Below are positions 47,404 through 57,505 of a stretch of 64,000 nt of DNA, in pieces (position 1 is the stretch's first letter; the number at the start of each line of letters is the position of its first letter). The stretch is taken from NCBI RefSeq assembly GCF_017498525.1, contig NZ_CP071796.1, positions 2,356,001-2,420,000 on the forward strand, given 5' to 3'. Both the position numbers and the translations under genes were made by a program. The notes beneath the pieces are model-generated. The model worked only from the letters and a program-made list of their open reading frames with translations, had not been told where the DNA came from and did no database searches. This DNA is from Ottowia testudinis. Lineage in GTDB: Bacteria > Pseudomonadota > Gammaproteobacteria > Burkholderiales > Burkholderiaceae_C.

Positions 47404-47637
47404 TTAGCCGCCCACGATGGGCTGAAACAGCAGCACCGCATCGCCCTCGGCCAGCAACCGCCCGCGCGCGTGGCGCGCCACGAATTCACCATTGACGGCG
47501 GTGCTGACGGCCTCGGGCGCGTGACCCAGTGCGGCGACCAGATCGGCCAGCGTGGTGTCGGCGGCCAGCGTGCGCGGCTGACCGTCGAGCCGGATGGCGA
47601 CATCGCCTGCGGCAGGGGGTGTTCCAAGGCTTTTCAT
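47404..47637 (-). CDS. thiS: Sulfur carrier protein ThiS
   Basis: 77 residues, ubiquitin-like fold ending in the required Gly-Gly (LFQPIVGG), which is activated and thiocarboxylated for thiazole formation. VNGEFVARHARGRLLAEGDAV is the typical central segment. About ten extra residues precede the fold (MKSLGTPPAAGDV). The frame upstream of 47,637 runs into a dispersed repeat and is rejected. Confidence 0.9.
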   Translation of the reverse strand: MKSLGTPPAAGDVAIRLDGQPRTLAADTTLADLVAALGHAPEAVSTAVNGEFVARHARGRLLAEGDAVLLFQPIVGG

Positions 47638-47639
47638 GC

Positions 47640-47690
47640 GATTTCGCTTTCCCATCAAGCGCGAGCAGCTACTGAATTGATAGTCATCTG
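47640..47690 (-). repeat. Dispersed repeat between thiS and thiO
   Basis: CATCAAGCGCGAGCAGCTACTGAATTGATAG, the reversed form of the common repeat, fills the short gap between the two genes and overlaps the thiO 3' end by a few bases. Confidence 0.6.
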
Positions 47691-48817
47691 ATCCGTCCAT
47701 GGCCGTGCAAGCCCGCAGCCCGCGCTTCGTCCGTGTTCAAGGCCTGCTCGACGAGCGCCGGCGCCAGCAGCCAACCGTGGCGAAACAAGCCATTGATCGT
47801 CAGCTGGCGGCCCTGCCATTCGACGAAGGGGTTGTTGTCGGGCGTTGCGGGGCGCAAGTTCACGTCCATTTTCAGGATGCGCGCCTCCGCCAGGGCCGGC
47901 ACCACGCTGTGCGCGGCGGCCATCAGCTCGGTCGCGCTGCGCAGGCTGACGGGCGAGCGGTCTTCGCTTTCGATCTCGCTCGCGCCTACCAGCACGTCGC
48001 GGCTGCTCCTCGGCACGATGTAGACGCGGTGGCGCGGGTGCAGCAGGCGCACCGGGCGCGTCAGGCCATGGCCGGGGCAATCGAGCCAGATGACTTCGCC
48101 GCGCACGCCGCGCACGGGCACGTCGGGCTTGGCACCGACGCCGCGCACGTCGATGACCACGTCGAAGGCCAGCATGCGACCATCGGCCAGCCGCAGCGTG
48201 CCGCCGCCCTCGCCTGCTTCAATGGCGATGACACGCTGGGCCCAATGCCAGTCGGCGCCGCTCGCTCCCAAATGCAGAGCAGCCATCACCGCCACGGTGT
48301 CGATGAAACCCTCGCCCGGCAGCAGCCAGGCGTGCGCGGGGCCTTGAATGGAGGGCTCCAGCTGGCGCAGCGCGGCGGCGTCCAGCGCCTGCGCGCCTTC
48401 GGGCGGGCTCAGGCGTTGCCATTCAGGCGCGGCGGTGGCGGCGCGCAGGCGATCCAGCACGCGCTGCGCGGCGCCCAAATCGTGCCGGTGCGCCACCAGC
48501 AGGCTGCCGCCCACGGCAACCGCCGGCGTGCCCGGCAGCGCCGCCGCGATGCGCGGCCACAGCGCCAGCGATTGCCATCCCAGCGCGGCCACGGCGGGCT
48601 CGGCGTTGTCGAGCTCCGACAGCGGACTGAGCATGCCCGCGGCGGTGAAGGCTGCGGCGGTGGGCACGTAGGGGTCGGGCGCCTGGCTGCGCGCCACCGG
48701 TTGGGCGTGGGTGGCGGGATCGAACACCGCCACGCGGTGCCCTGCGCGTGAGAGTTGCCAGGCCAGCAACCGGCCAAGGAGACCGGCGCCGGCAATCCCG
48801 ACATGCAGCGCACTCAT
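47684..48817 (-). CDS. thiO: Glycine oxidase ThiO-like FAD oxidoreductase
   Basis: Oxidises glycine to dehydroglycine (iminoacetate) for thiazole synthesis. 377 residues, DAO family: HVGIAGAGLLGRLLAWQLSRAG at the N-terminus, FTAAGMLSPLSELD, LEPSIQGPAHAWLLPGEGFID in the middle, then GVRGEVIWLDCPG, VYIVPRSSRDVLVGASEIESED and a C-terminal GLFRHGWLLAPALVE motif. Placement next to thiS and thiG supports the assignment over other amino-acid oxidases. Its start overlaps the end of the AAA+ gene (ATGA). Confidence 0.9.
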   Translation of the reverse strand: MSALHVGIAGAGLLGRLLAWQLSRAGHRVAVFDPATHAQPVARSQAPDPYVPTAAAFTAAGMLSPLSELDNAEPAVAALGWQSLALWPRIAAALPGTPAVAVGGSLLVAHRHDLGAAQRVLDRLRAATAAPEWQRLSPPEGAQALDAAALRQLEPSIQGPAHAWLLPGEGFIDTVAVMAALHLGASGADWHWAQRVIAIEAGEGGGTLRLADGRMLAFDVVIDVRGVGAKPDVPVRGVRGEVIWLDCPGHGLTRPVRLLHPRHRVYIVPRSSRDVLVGASEIESEDRSPVSLRSATELMAAAHSVVPALAEARILKMDVNLRPATPDNNPFVEWQGRQLTINGLFRHGWLLAPALVEQALNTDEARAAGLHGHGRIR

Positions 48818-50016
48818 TCCGCCTTGTCCTTCATCATGGCCAGCAGCAGCCCCTGGGCCTGCGCGGGCGCGATCTTTTTCTTGGCATGTTGCGTGGCAAA
48901 AGCCTGTGCAGCGGCTTCATCGTCGTCAAATTTCAAATACAGGCGCCTGAGTTGGTCGTGGTCGGCATAGCCGAGTTCGATTTTTTCATCGATGCGCCCA
49001 GCGCGAATCAGCGCCGCATCCAGCTTGTCCACGTGGTTGGTGGTCATGAACAGAATCGTGCCCTCTTGCGTGGCCACACCATCCAGCGCATTCAAGAAGC
49101 CGCTGAAAGACAGGCGTACCTCATCGTGCACCGCCTCGCGGTCGTGAAAAAAGGCGTCAATATCCTCCAGCAGCAAAATCGAGCGCTTGGGCACGCTGGC
49201 CAGCAGCACATGGATTTTTTCATCGGTCACGATGGGCGAAGCCAGGCTCATGGTGCAAACGTTGCGCTGCAACTCCGACGCCAGCGCAATCACCAGCGAG
49301 GTTTTTCCCGTGCCCGGCGGCCCATAGAGCAGATAACCGCGCCGCCAGGGAATACCCAATTTTTCATACTGCCCGCGATGGCTGATAAACCTTTGCAAGT
49401 CAGCCAATAGCCCTTCGGCCTGGCCCGCCTTCAACACCACGGAGGACAGCGGGCGCAGCGTACCGAGGCGCGCATGCATCCAGCCTGATCCATCAAAAGG
49501 ATTAGGAATATAAACTGACAATAAATCCGTTTCGCGCGCGGTGCGCTGCTCAATGGCGTTTTGCATCAGGGCTTGCAGCCGCGTCGGCAAGCGCCCAAAG
49601 CAGGAAATACGGATGCGCTCATACACCACCTGCGCAAACTGCATGTCGCGTTGAATCCACAGCAGCCGGCCCTGCAGGCGCATGAAATGCAGGCCCTCAG
49701 CGGGCGAATAAAAAGCGAGTGGCGAATGCCCGGTGCGCAATTCTTCTTCCAGCGTGCGAAATTCGCTGCCGCGCCGCGCGCTGTGTACCTTGACATTGTT
49801 GAGCCTTTGCGCACTGGGATGCCGGTCAAGAAACTCCGTCAGCGCGCCAAACAGAAATTCATCACGCGAATCCACGGTAAGCGTGCTCACCACATATTGC
49901 TTGAACCAGGAAAACAACTGTCCCGGTATATCCTTGAGCCAATAACCCAACGCCCCCGCCACCGCCAGCACCATGGCTTGCAGGGCAGGGTTGGAAAAGA
50001 GATTCCATTCAGTCAT
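48814..50016 (-). CDS. BCS1-like AAA+ ATPase with N-terminal membrane anchor
   Basis: 400 residues. One N-terminal membrane helix (about 12-28), a BCS1-specific N-domain (about 40-190, ending VYIPNPFDGSGWMHARLG), and an AAA+ module with Walker A GPPGTGKTS, Walker B ILLLEDIDAFF, sensor 1 TTNHVDKLDAALIRAGRIDEK with the arginine fingers, and a short C-terminal lid. Mitochondrial Bcs1 moves the folded Rieske protein across the inner membrane; roles of bacterial homologues are poorly known. It sits between thiC and thiO, overlapping thiO by 4 bases, and so is apparently under thiamine control. The N-terminal half uses more AT-rich codons than its neighbours. Confidence 0.85.
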   Translation of the reverse strand: MTEWNLFSNPALQAMVLAVAGALGYWLKDIPGQLFSWFKQYVVSTLTVDSRDEFLFGALTEFLDRHPSAQRLNNVKVHSARRGSEFRTLEEELRTGHSPLAFYSPAEGLHFMRLQGRLLWIQRDMQFAQVVYERIRISCFGRLPTRLQALMQNAIEQRTARETDLLSVYIPNPFDGSGWMHARLGTLRPLSSVVLKAGQAEGLLADLQRFISHRGQYEKLGIPWRRGYLLYGPPGTGKTSLVIALASELQRNVCTMSLASPIVTDEKIHVLLASVPKRSILLLEDIDAFFHDREAVHDEVRLSFSGFLNALDGVATQEGTILFMTTNHVDKLDAALIRAGRIDEKIELGYADHDQLRRLYLKFDDDEAAAQAFATQHAKKKIAPAQAQGLLLAMMKDKAE

Positions 50017-50109
50017 AAAACACTTTGCCGGGAAATCGCCTCTCTGGTGGCCGGAAAAAGCTTCGCGGCTCTACGCCGAAGGGTTTGAGGGCATGGCGTG
50101 ATGCATCAC

Positions 50110-52168
<2,059 letters not shown>

Positions 52169-52206
52169 ATCCTCATAATAGCGCGAAACCCACACAGGAG
52201 ATTCCC

Positions 52207-52575
52207 ATGCACTTGAACCTCACCACCAGCGCCGCCGTGCTGGGCGCACTGCTTCTGACAGGCTGCGTCGGCACTTATTCGCCCTACTCCATGCCGCCCG
52301 GCGATTCGCGCGTCGACGCGGTGCAGACGCACAGGGGGCAGCCGCTATCGCGGGTCATCCTGCGCGAAGGGCCGGTCGTCAACAGCGAAACGGCGCTATC
52401 GCCCGAGGACTCGGCACGGCAGGAAGCTATTCAGTACTGCTCCGGTGCGGGTCTCGACCTGCGCGTGCTCGACGTGCGCAAGGAGCGCATGCCCGCCCGC
52501 GTGGGTACACGCGGCGGCACCGTCGATTACGAACGCGTGCGCCTCACGTTCGCCTGCGAGAAGGGACAGCCTTGA
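52207..52575 (+). CDS. Small lipoprotein, function unknown
   Basis: 122 residues. A lipoprotein signal ends LLLTGCVG; the mature part holds CSGAGLDLRVLDVRKERM and a final FACEKGQP. The two late cysteines may form a disulfide. AGGAGA precedes the ATG. Divergent from thiC and followed by tRNA-Asn. No family recognised. Confidence 0.78.
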   Translation: MHLNLTTSAAVLGALLLTGCVGTYSPYSMPPGDSRVDAVQTHRGQPLSRVILREGPVVNSETALSPEDSARQEAIQYCSGAGLDLRVLDVRKERMPARVGTRGGTVDYERVRLTFACEKGQP

Positions 52576-52658
52576 CGACAGGGCGCCGACGACCCGAACC
52601 GCTACACGATAGGCATCGTCGGCGGCTCGTGCTCGAAATCCATCAACGTCCACTGGCG

Positions 52659-52680
52659 GCCTGAAATTTCAGGCTATAAT
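52659..52680 (+). promoter_or_regulatory. tRNA-Asn promoter with a perfect palindrome in the spacer
   Basis: A consensus -10 box TATAAT at 52,675-52,680, 11 bases before the tRNA. The 16-base perfect palindrome GCCTGAAATTTCAGGC (52,659-52,674) exactly fills the space between it and a weak -35-like ACTGGC. Confidence 0.6.
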
Positions 52681-52691
52681 GCAAGGCTTGT

Positions 52692-52767
52692 TCCCCGATA
52701 GCTCAGTCGGTAGAGCGCCGGACTGTTAATCCGTAGGTCCCTGGTTCGAGCCCAGGTCGGGGAGCCA
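52692..52767 (+). tRNA. tRNA-Asn (anticodon GTT)
   Basis: A 76-base tRNA with encoded CCA. The acceptor stem TCCCCGA pairs with TCGGGGA, the D arm contains AGCTCAGTCGGTAGAGC, the anticodon loop CTGTTAA has GTT at 52,725-52,727, and the T arm is CTGGTTCGAGCCCAG. Confidence 0.97.
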
Positions 52768-52775
52768 AAAAAAAT

Positions 52776-52815
52776 AAAACCCCCTGCAGGTCATTGACCT
52801 GCAGGGGGTTTTTCT
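52776..52815. terminator. Bidirectional terminator
   Basis: AAAACCCCCTGCAGGTCA followed by TGACCTGCAGGGGGTTTTT: a long perfect hairpin flanked by A and T runs. It serves tRNA-Asn on the plus strand and the small gene at 52,841 on the minus strand. Confidence 0.9.
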
Positions 52816-52840
52816 TTGGCGAAGACGCGAAGCAGGCCGC

Positions 52841-53092
52841 TCAGTTGGTGGCAGCCTTGGCAGCGGCCTTGGCGCGCGCGGCGTGCTTGCGGGCCTTGTA
52901 CTTGTGCACCTTGGCTTTGGCCTTGTGCACCGTGCTCTTCGGCGGATTGGTGACGGCACCGGCCACGGTTTCGCCGCCTTGCTTGGCGCGCTCGACCGTT
53001 GCCTTGCCGGTTTCCGTCACGGCGGTGCCCACCTGCGCCCCAGCGGTCGCGGCGGCCAAGGCGGTGAGCAAAGCCATCGTGATTTTCTTCAT
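52841..53092 (-). CDS. Small exported Lys/Ala-rich protein
   Basis: 83 residues. Signal peptide (KKITMALLTALAAATAGA), a short Thr/Gly-rich part, then a very basic tail of KAKAKVHKYKARKHAARAK type that resembles histone H1-like composition. The start at 53,092 is chosen because the signal peptide begins there. Low complexity prevents any family call. It may bind nucleic acid or peptidoglycan after export. Confidence 0.65.
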   Translation of the reverse strand: MKKITMALLTALAAATAGAQVGTAVTETGKATVERAKQGGETVAGAVTNPPKSTVHKAKAKVHKYKARKHAARAKAAAKAATN

Positions 53093-53217
53093 GTTGTCTC
53101 TTGAGTCATTGCGCGGCGAAATTGCCGTGGTGCATCTTGCGCCATGGCGCGCGGCGTCCATGTGGGCCGCCGTCCGGGCCGCGCGTAGGACACCAAGCAG
53201 CGTTTTAGGCGGCCCGT

Positions 53218-54651
53218 TCAGGGGCCATGATCGAACACCGCCATGCTTTCCACATGCGCCGTGTGCGGAAACATGTTCACAACGCCCGCCGCGCTGCAGC
53301 GATAGCCGGCCTGGTGCACCAGCAACCCCGCGTCGCGCGCCAGCGTGGCGGGGTTGCAGCTGACGTAGACGATGCGGCGCGGCGGCTGCCAGGCCTCGGC
53401 GCCAGCGGGCAAAGCCTCGGCGTCCTCGGCGCCGATGCGCGCCTGGTGGATGGCGGCCAGCGCCTTGACCAGCGCGAAGGCGCCCTCGCGCGGCGGATCG
53501 ACCAGCCAGCGGTCGGCCGTGCCGTCGGCGACGAGTTGCGCGGTGGTCATGTCGAACAGGTTGCGTGCTACAAATTTAGCAGCTGCCAGCGCTTGTCCAG
53601 AAGGCGCAACAGCCTGATTTGATTCAAAGTTCTGGCGTGCGCGCGCCACCAGCGCCGCACTGCCTTCCACGCCCAGCACCTGCCCCGCCTGGGTGGCGAT
53701 GGGCAGCGTGAAGTTGCCCAGCCCGCAGAACCAGTCGATGACGCGCTCGTGCCGCTGGGCGTCCAGCAGGCGCAGCGCGCGGCCGACCAGAACGCGGTTG
53801 ATGTGCGGGTTGACCTGGGTGAAGTCGGTCGGCCTGAAGGGCATGGTGATGCCGAATTCGGGCAGCGCGTAGGACAGCTGCGTGCCATCCTCGTCCAGCA
53901 GGTGCACAGTGTCCGGCCCCTTGGGCTGCAGCCACCATTGCACGCCGTGGCGCTGGCCGAAAGCGCGCAGCTGCTCTCTGTCGCCTTCGCAGAGCGGCTC
54001 CAGGTGCCGCAGCACCAGCGCGGTCACCTCGTCGCCCGCCGCCAGCTCGATCTGTGGACAGGTCTCGCGCGCCTGCAGGCCCATGATGAGCTCGCGCAGC
54101 GGTATCAGCAGACCGCTGACGTGCGCGGGCAGCACGGGGCATTCGCGCATGTCGGCCACGTAGCGGCTCTTGCGCTCATGAAAACCGATCAGCACTTCGC
54201 CCTTTTTGTGCACGTAGCGCACCGACAGCCGCGCGCGATACCGATAGCCCCAGGCCGGCCCTTCGATGGGGCGCAGGATCAACTCGGGTTTGACCTTGCC
54301 CAGGTGCCACAGGTTGTCTTCCAGCGCGCGCTGCTTGATGGCGATTTGCGCAGCCGGCTCAAGATGCTGCATCTTGCAGCCGCCGCAGGCGCCTTGGTGC
54401 AGGCCGAAGTGCGGGCAGCGTGGGGCCACGCGCAGGTGGCTTTCGGTGTGCAACGCGGTCAGCGCGGCCGCTTCCCAGTGGTTTTTGCGCCGCGTGACCT
54501 GGGCGCTGACCCATTCGCCCGGCAAGGCGCCGTCGATGAACACCACCTTGCCATCGGCGCGGCGCGCGATGCCCTGCGCGTCCAGGTCGATCGAATCGAT
54601 GTGCAGCCAGTCGGGCGGCATCGTGGCGGCGGCTTCAGGTTCTGGATTCAT
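53218..54651 (-). CDS. rlmD: 23S rRNA (uracil-1939 C5)-methyltransferase
   Basis: SAM-dependent rRNA methyltransferase. 477 residues. An N-terminal TRAM-like domain, then the iron-sulfur cluster cysteines in [18 protein letters not shown], a Rossmann domain with [14 protein letters not shown], and catalytic motifs DPPREGAF and [13 protein letters not shown]. The SAM domain contains about ten extra residues ([13 protein letters not shown]) encoded by a dispersed repeat copy at 53,568-53,628. The frame is intact. Confidence 0.93.
   Translation of the reverse strand: MNPEPEAAATMPPDWLHIDSIDLDAQGIARRADGKVVFIDGALPGEWVSAQVTRRKNHWEAAALTALHTESHLRVAPRCPHFGLHQGACGGCKMQHLEPAAQIAIKQRALEDNLWHLGKVKPELILRPIEGPAWGYRYRARLSVRYVHKKGEVLIGFHERKSRYVADMRECPVLPAHVSGLLIPLRELIMGLQARETCPQIELAAGDEVTALVLRHLEPLCEGDREQLRAFGQRHGVQWWLQPKGPDTVHLLDEDGTQLSYALPEFGITMPFRPTDFTQVNPHINRVLVGRALRLLDAQRHERVIDWFCGLGNFTLPIATQAGQVLGVEGSAALVARARQNFESNQAVAPSGQALAAAKFVARNLFDMTTAQLVADGTADRWLVDPPREGAFALVKALAAIHQARIGAEDAEALPAGAEAWQPPRRIVYVSCNPATLARDAGLLVHQAGYRCSAAGVVNMFPHTAHVESMAVFDHGP
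53568..53628 (-). repeat. Dispersed repeat inserted in frame inside rlmD
   Basis: TTAGCAGCTGCCAGCGCTTG, loop TCCAGA, AGGCGCAACAGCCTGATTTG: the same hairpin pattern as the intergenic copies, translated without a stop. Confidence 0.7.
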
Positions 54652-54661
54652 GATAAAAAAG

Positions 54662-54905
54662 ACCGCTAGCGCTTGATGGACAAGCGCGAGCAGCTATCAA
54701 TTAAGTAGTATTCGATGCGCTATTGCCCTCACCCCAACCCTCTCCCGCGCGCGGGAGCGGGAGCGGGAGAGGGAGAAAGACCCGGGCTGCGAAGCAAGCC
54801 GGAAAGGGCCTCGGAGCAGGCCGCACGGGAACGCCGTGGTCGGGGTCTCCCCGGCCACCAGCGTTGTCCCCCTCAGGGGGATGGCGCCGCAGGCGACTCA
54901 GGGGG
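54662..54905 (+). repeat. Composite repeat block between nlpD and rlmD
   Basis: Contains a reversed dispersed repeat (54,664-54,705, CTAGCGCTTGATGGACAAGCGC then AGCAGCTATC). It also holds a second, GC-rich repeat of the kind found around many proteobacterial genes (CACCCCAACCCTCTCCCG to GGGAGAGGG, 54,728-54,774). A third palindromic block (CCCCCTCAGGGGG, CGCAGGCGACTCAGGGGGAG) occupies 54,865-54,905. No gene is present. Confidence 0.7.
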
Positions 54906-54911
54906 AGCGCG

Positions 54912-55751
54912 TCAGCGCGCGGGTAAATAGCGCGCCGGATCCACCGGCTTGCCCGAGCGGCGGATTTCAAAATGCAGCTTGACGCGGTCGGCATCGGTCG
55001 AGCCCATCTCGGCGATCTTCTGACCCTTCTTGACGCTCTGGTCTTCCTTGACCAGCAGCGTCTGGTTGTGCGCGTAGGCGGTGAGGAAGGTATTGTTGTG
55101 CTTGAGGATGATCAGATTGCCGTAACCGCGCAGTCCGGCGCCGGCATACACCACCTTGCCCTCGGCCGCGGCCAGCACCGGATCGCCCGCCTTGCCGGCG
55201 ATGCCCAACCCCTTGTTCTTGGCTTCATCGAAGCCGGCGATCAGCGGGCCGCTGGCGGGCCAGATGAAGTCGACGTTATCGGCGCCGGCCGTGGGCGGTG
55301 TGGTGGGTGCGGCCGGTGCGGGCGCCGGCGCGGTGCCCGGGGTGGTCTGGGTCGCCACCGGCACGGGCGGCTTGCCCGGCGCGGGCGCCGCGCCGCGCGG
55401 CACATCGGTCACCGGCGCGGCCGAGGCCACGGCAGTGCCCACGGGCGGCACCACGCGCAGCACCTGGCCAACTTCAATGACGTTGGGGTTGTCGAGGTTG
55501 TTCCAGCGCACGATGTCGCGCCACGGCTGGTTGACCTCGGTGGCGATCTTCATGATGGTGTCGCCGGGGCGCACCGTGTAAAAGCCGGGTTTGCCGGCGT
55601 TCTCGGCCCCGGGCAAGGTGGCCGGATCGGCGCGCGCAGTGCCGGCCCCCCGGTCTTCCACCGGCGCGCGGTTGGTCGACGAACAACCGGCCAGCACCGC
55701 CATTGCCAGCAGCATGGCGGCCAGCCAAGGTTTGCGGCCTCTCTGATACAT
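54912..55751 (-). CDS. nlpD: NlpD-like lipoprotein with LysM and degenerate M23 domain
   Basis: 279 residues. Lipoprotein signal ending AVLAGC, a LysM peptidoglycan-binding domain (about 58-103, YTVRPGDTIMKIATEVNQ), a Pro/Ala-rich linker, and a C-terminal LytM/M23 domain (about 160-270, GYGNLIILKHNNTFLTAYAH, LHFEIRRSGKPVDPARYLP). The first zinc-site His/Asp segment is replaced by NKGLGIAGKAG, so it should be a non-catalytic LytM protein that activates an amidase in cell division. Start: ATG at 55,751 with AAGGG 8 bases upstream. Part of surE-pcm-nlpD. Confidence 0.9.
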   Translation of the reverse strand: MYQRGRKPWLAAMLLAMAVLAGCSSTNRAPVEDRGAGTARADPATLPGAENAGKPGFYTVRPGDTIMKIATEVNQPWRDIVRWNNLDNPNVIEVGQVLRVVPPVGTAVASAAPVTDVPRGAAPAPGKPPVPVATQTTPGTAPAPAPAAPTTPPTAGADNVDFIWPASGPLIAGFDEAKNKGLGIAGKAGDPVLAAAEGKVVYAGAGLRGYGNLIILKHNNTFLTAYAHNQTLLVKEDQSVKKGQKIAEMGSTDADRVKLHFEIRRSGKPVDPARYLPAR

Positions 55752-55779
55752 ACAACGAACCCTTCTCAATCAACTGCGC

Positions 55780-56574
55780 TCAAGCAATCCCTGATTTTAG
55801 AGGTACGAAGTTGACTGCTTCGAGGATCGTCTGCTGAATTCCCTGGCGCGAGCGGTCGATGACAACCAATGCCTGCTGCCCCGGCGCGGTGGCGATCGGC
55901 GCCACCAGGCGTCCGCCATAGGCCAGTTGCTCGATCCAGGCGTCGGGCACCGCCTCACCCCCAGCGGCGGCGATGATGCCGGCATAGGGCGCGCCCTTGG
56001 CAAAGCCCGCCATGCCGTCGCCCAGGATCAGGTGCACGCTGGCGATGCGCAACGGGCGCAGATTGGCGCGCGCTTTTTCGTGCAGATCGCGCAGGCGCTC
56101 GATGCTGTAGACCTCGCTGGCCAGCTGGGCCAGCACTACCGCCTGGTAGCCACAGCCGGTGCCGATATCGAGCACCCGGCCGAGCTTGCCGTCGGGCCCG
56201 CGCAGGCCGCCTTGCATCAGCAGCTCGGCCATGCGCGCCACCACGCTCGGTTTACTGATGGTCTGACCCAGGCCGATGGGCAGCGCGGTGTCTTCGTAGG
56301 CCTGCGGCACCAGCGCGCTGTCCACGAAACGGTGGCGGTCGACGGCGCCCATGGCGCGCAGCACCTGCGGGTCGCTGATGCCCTCGGCCGCCAGCAGTTG
56401 CACCATGCGCGCGCGCGCCGGGATCGGGTCGCGCGCCATGCTCGCGGCCTGCGGCGCGGTGGCGTTGCTCACGGCCGGCGCCAGCGGCGCCCCGGCGGCC
56501 GGGCGCGCGGGCGCCTTGGCGCCCGACCCCAGGTCGATGCGGGCGGGAAAGCCTGGACGCGGCGGCGCGGCCAT
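55780..56574 (-). CDS. pcm: Protein-L-isoaspartate O-methyltransferase
   Basis: Repairs isoaspartyl residues using SAM. 264 residues. An Ala/Pro-rich extension of about 50 residues precedes the fold. Motifs: DPIPARARMVQLLAAEGI, MGAVDRHRFVDSAL, LPIGLGQTISKPSVVARM, VLDIGTGCGYQAVVLA (SAM loop), GDGMAGFAKGAPYAGIIAAA. Its ATG overlaps the surE stop (TGATG), so the start at 56,574 is supported by coupling; the longer frame upstream is antisense to surE structure. Confidence 0.93.
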   Translation of the reverse strand: MAAPPRPGFPARIDLGSGAKAPARPAAGAPLAPAVSNATAPQAASMARDPIPARARMVQLLAAEGISDPQVLRAMGAVDRHRFVDSALVPQAYEDTALPIGLGQTISKPSVVARMAELLMQGGLRGPDGKLGRVLDIGTGCGYQAVVLAQLASEVYSIERLRDLHEKARANLRPLRIASVHLILGDGMAGFAKGAPYAGIIAAAGGEAVPDAWIEQLAYGGRLVAPIATAPGQQALVVIDRSRQGIQQTILEAVNFVPLKSGIA

Positions 56575-57362
56575 CAGTCCTGACCTTCTTTCGCGCGCCG
56601 GGCCAGCATGTGGCCCAGGCCCTGCGCCCAGTAGCCCAGCGCGTCGCGGTCGGTCAAGTCCACCTTCAGCGGCGTGATGGCGATGTGCCCCTCGGCGGTG
56701 GCGTGAAAGTCGGTGCCCTCGCCCGCCTCGGCCGCCGCGCCGGCGCCGCCGATCCAGTACATGGTGTCGCCGTGCGGGCTGTCCATGGTGATCACGCGCT
56801 CGGCCGCGTGGCGCCGGCCCAGGCGGCACACCTTGGGCGGCTTGATCTGCTCAAGGGGCAAGTTCGGGATGTTGACGTTCAGCAACCAGGGCTTGCCGCC
56901 GTCCAGCTGGTGACGGCCGATGCGCTGCACCAGCTCGGCGGCGCGCGCGGCGGCGGCATCGATGTGGCCCCAACCCTTCTCGATCTGCGAAAAAGCGATG
57001 GCCGGGATGCCGAACAGATAACCCTCCATCGCCGCGCCCACGGTGCCGCTGTAGATGGTGTCGTCGCCCATGTTGGCGCCGTTGTTGATGCCCGAGACCA
57101 CCAGGTCGGGCCGGTAGTCGAGCAGCCCGGTGAGCGCGATGTGCACACAGTCGGCCGGCGTGCCGTTGACGTAGCGAAAGCCGTTGGCCGCCTGGTACAC
57201 GTACAGCGGCGCACGCAACGTCAGCGCGTTGGACTTGGCGCTGTTGTTGTGCTCGGGCGCCACCACCTCGACCTGCACATCCGGCAACGCCTTCAACGCC
57301 TCGTGAAAGGCCACGATGCCGGTGGCCTGATAGCCGTCGTCGTTGCAGAGCAGGATCTTCAT
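56574..57362 (-). CDS. surE: 5'/3'-nucleotidase SurE
   Basis: Stationary-phase survival nucleotidase. 262 residues. The metal site is LLCNDDGYQATGI at the N-terminus, with later HNNSAKSNALT, GTPADCVHIAL, SGINNGANMGDD and YSGTVGAAMEG. The usual start MKILLCNDDG at 57,362 is chosen. First gene of the leftward surE-pcm-nlpD operon. Confidence 0.96.
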   Translation of the reverse strand: MKILLCNDDGYQATGIVAFHEALKALPDVQVEVVAPEHNNSAKSNALTLRAPLYVYQAANGFRYVNGTPADCVHIALTGLLDYRPDLVVSGINNGANMGDDTIYSGTVGAAMEGYLFGIPAIAFSQIEKGWGHIDAAAARAAELVQRIGRHQLDGGKPWLLNVNIPNLPLEQIKPPKVCRLGRRHAAERVITMDSPHGDTMYWIGGAGAAAEAGEGTDFHATAEGHIAITPLKVDLTDRDALGYWAQGLGHMLARRAKEGQD

Positions 57363-57505
57363 GAGAGGCAGAAAGTTTGCAACCGATTGTAGGGGCGCAT
57401 CCAGCCTCACAAGCCGGGCGTCGCCGCTGGGACACAGGGGCATTCCCGCGCGCTTCTATGATTGATCCACGTCATTTTTTCATCCTCACACAAGGAAGTT
57501 TCTTC

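Noticed and set aside
48814-50016. AAA+ gene as part of an anti-phage system
   Set aside because: No defence partner genes nearby; the overlap with thiO and thiamine context argue for an operon role.
52841-53092. Histone H1-like chromatin protein
   Set aside because: A clear signal peptide indicates export, so nucleoid binding is unlikely despite the basic repeats.
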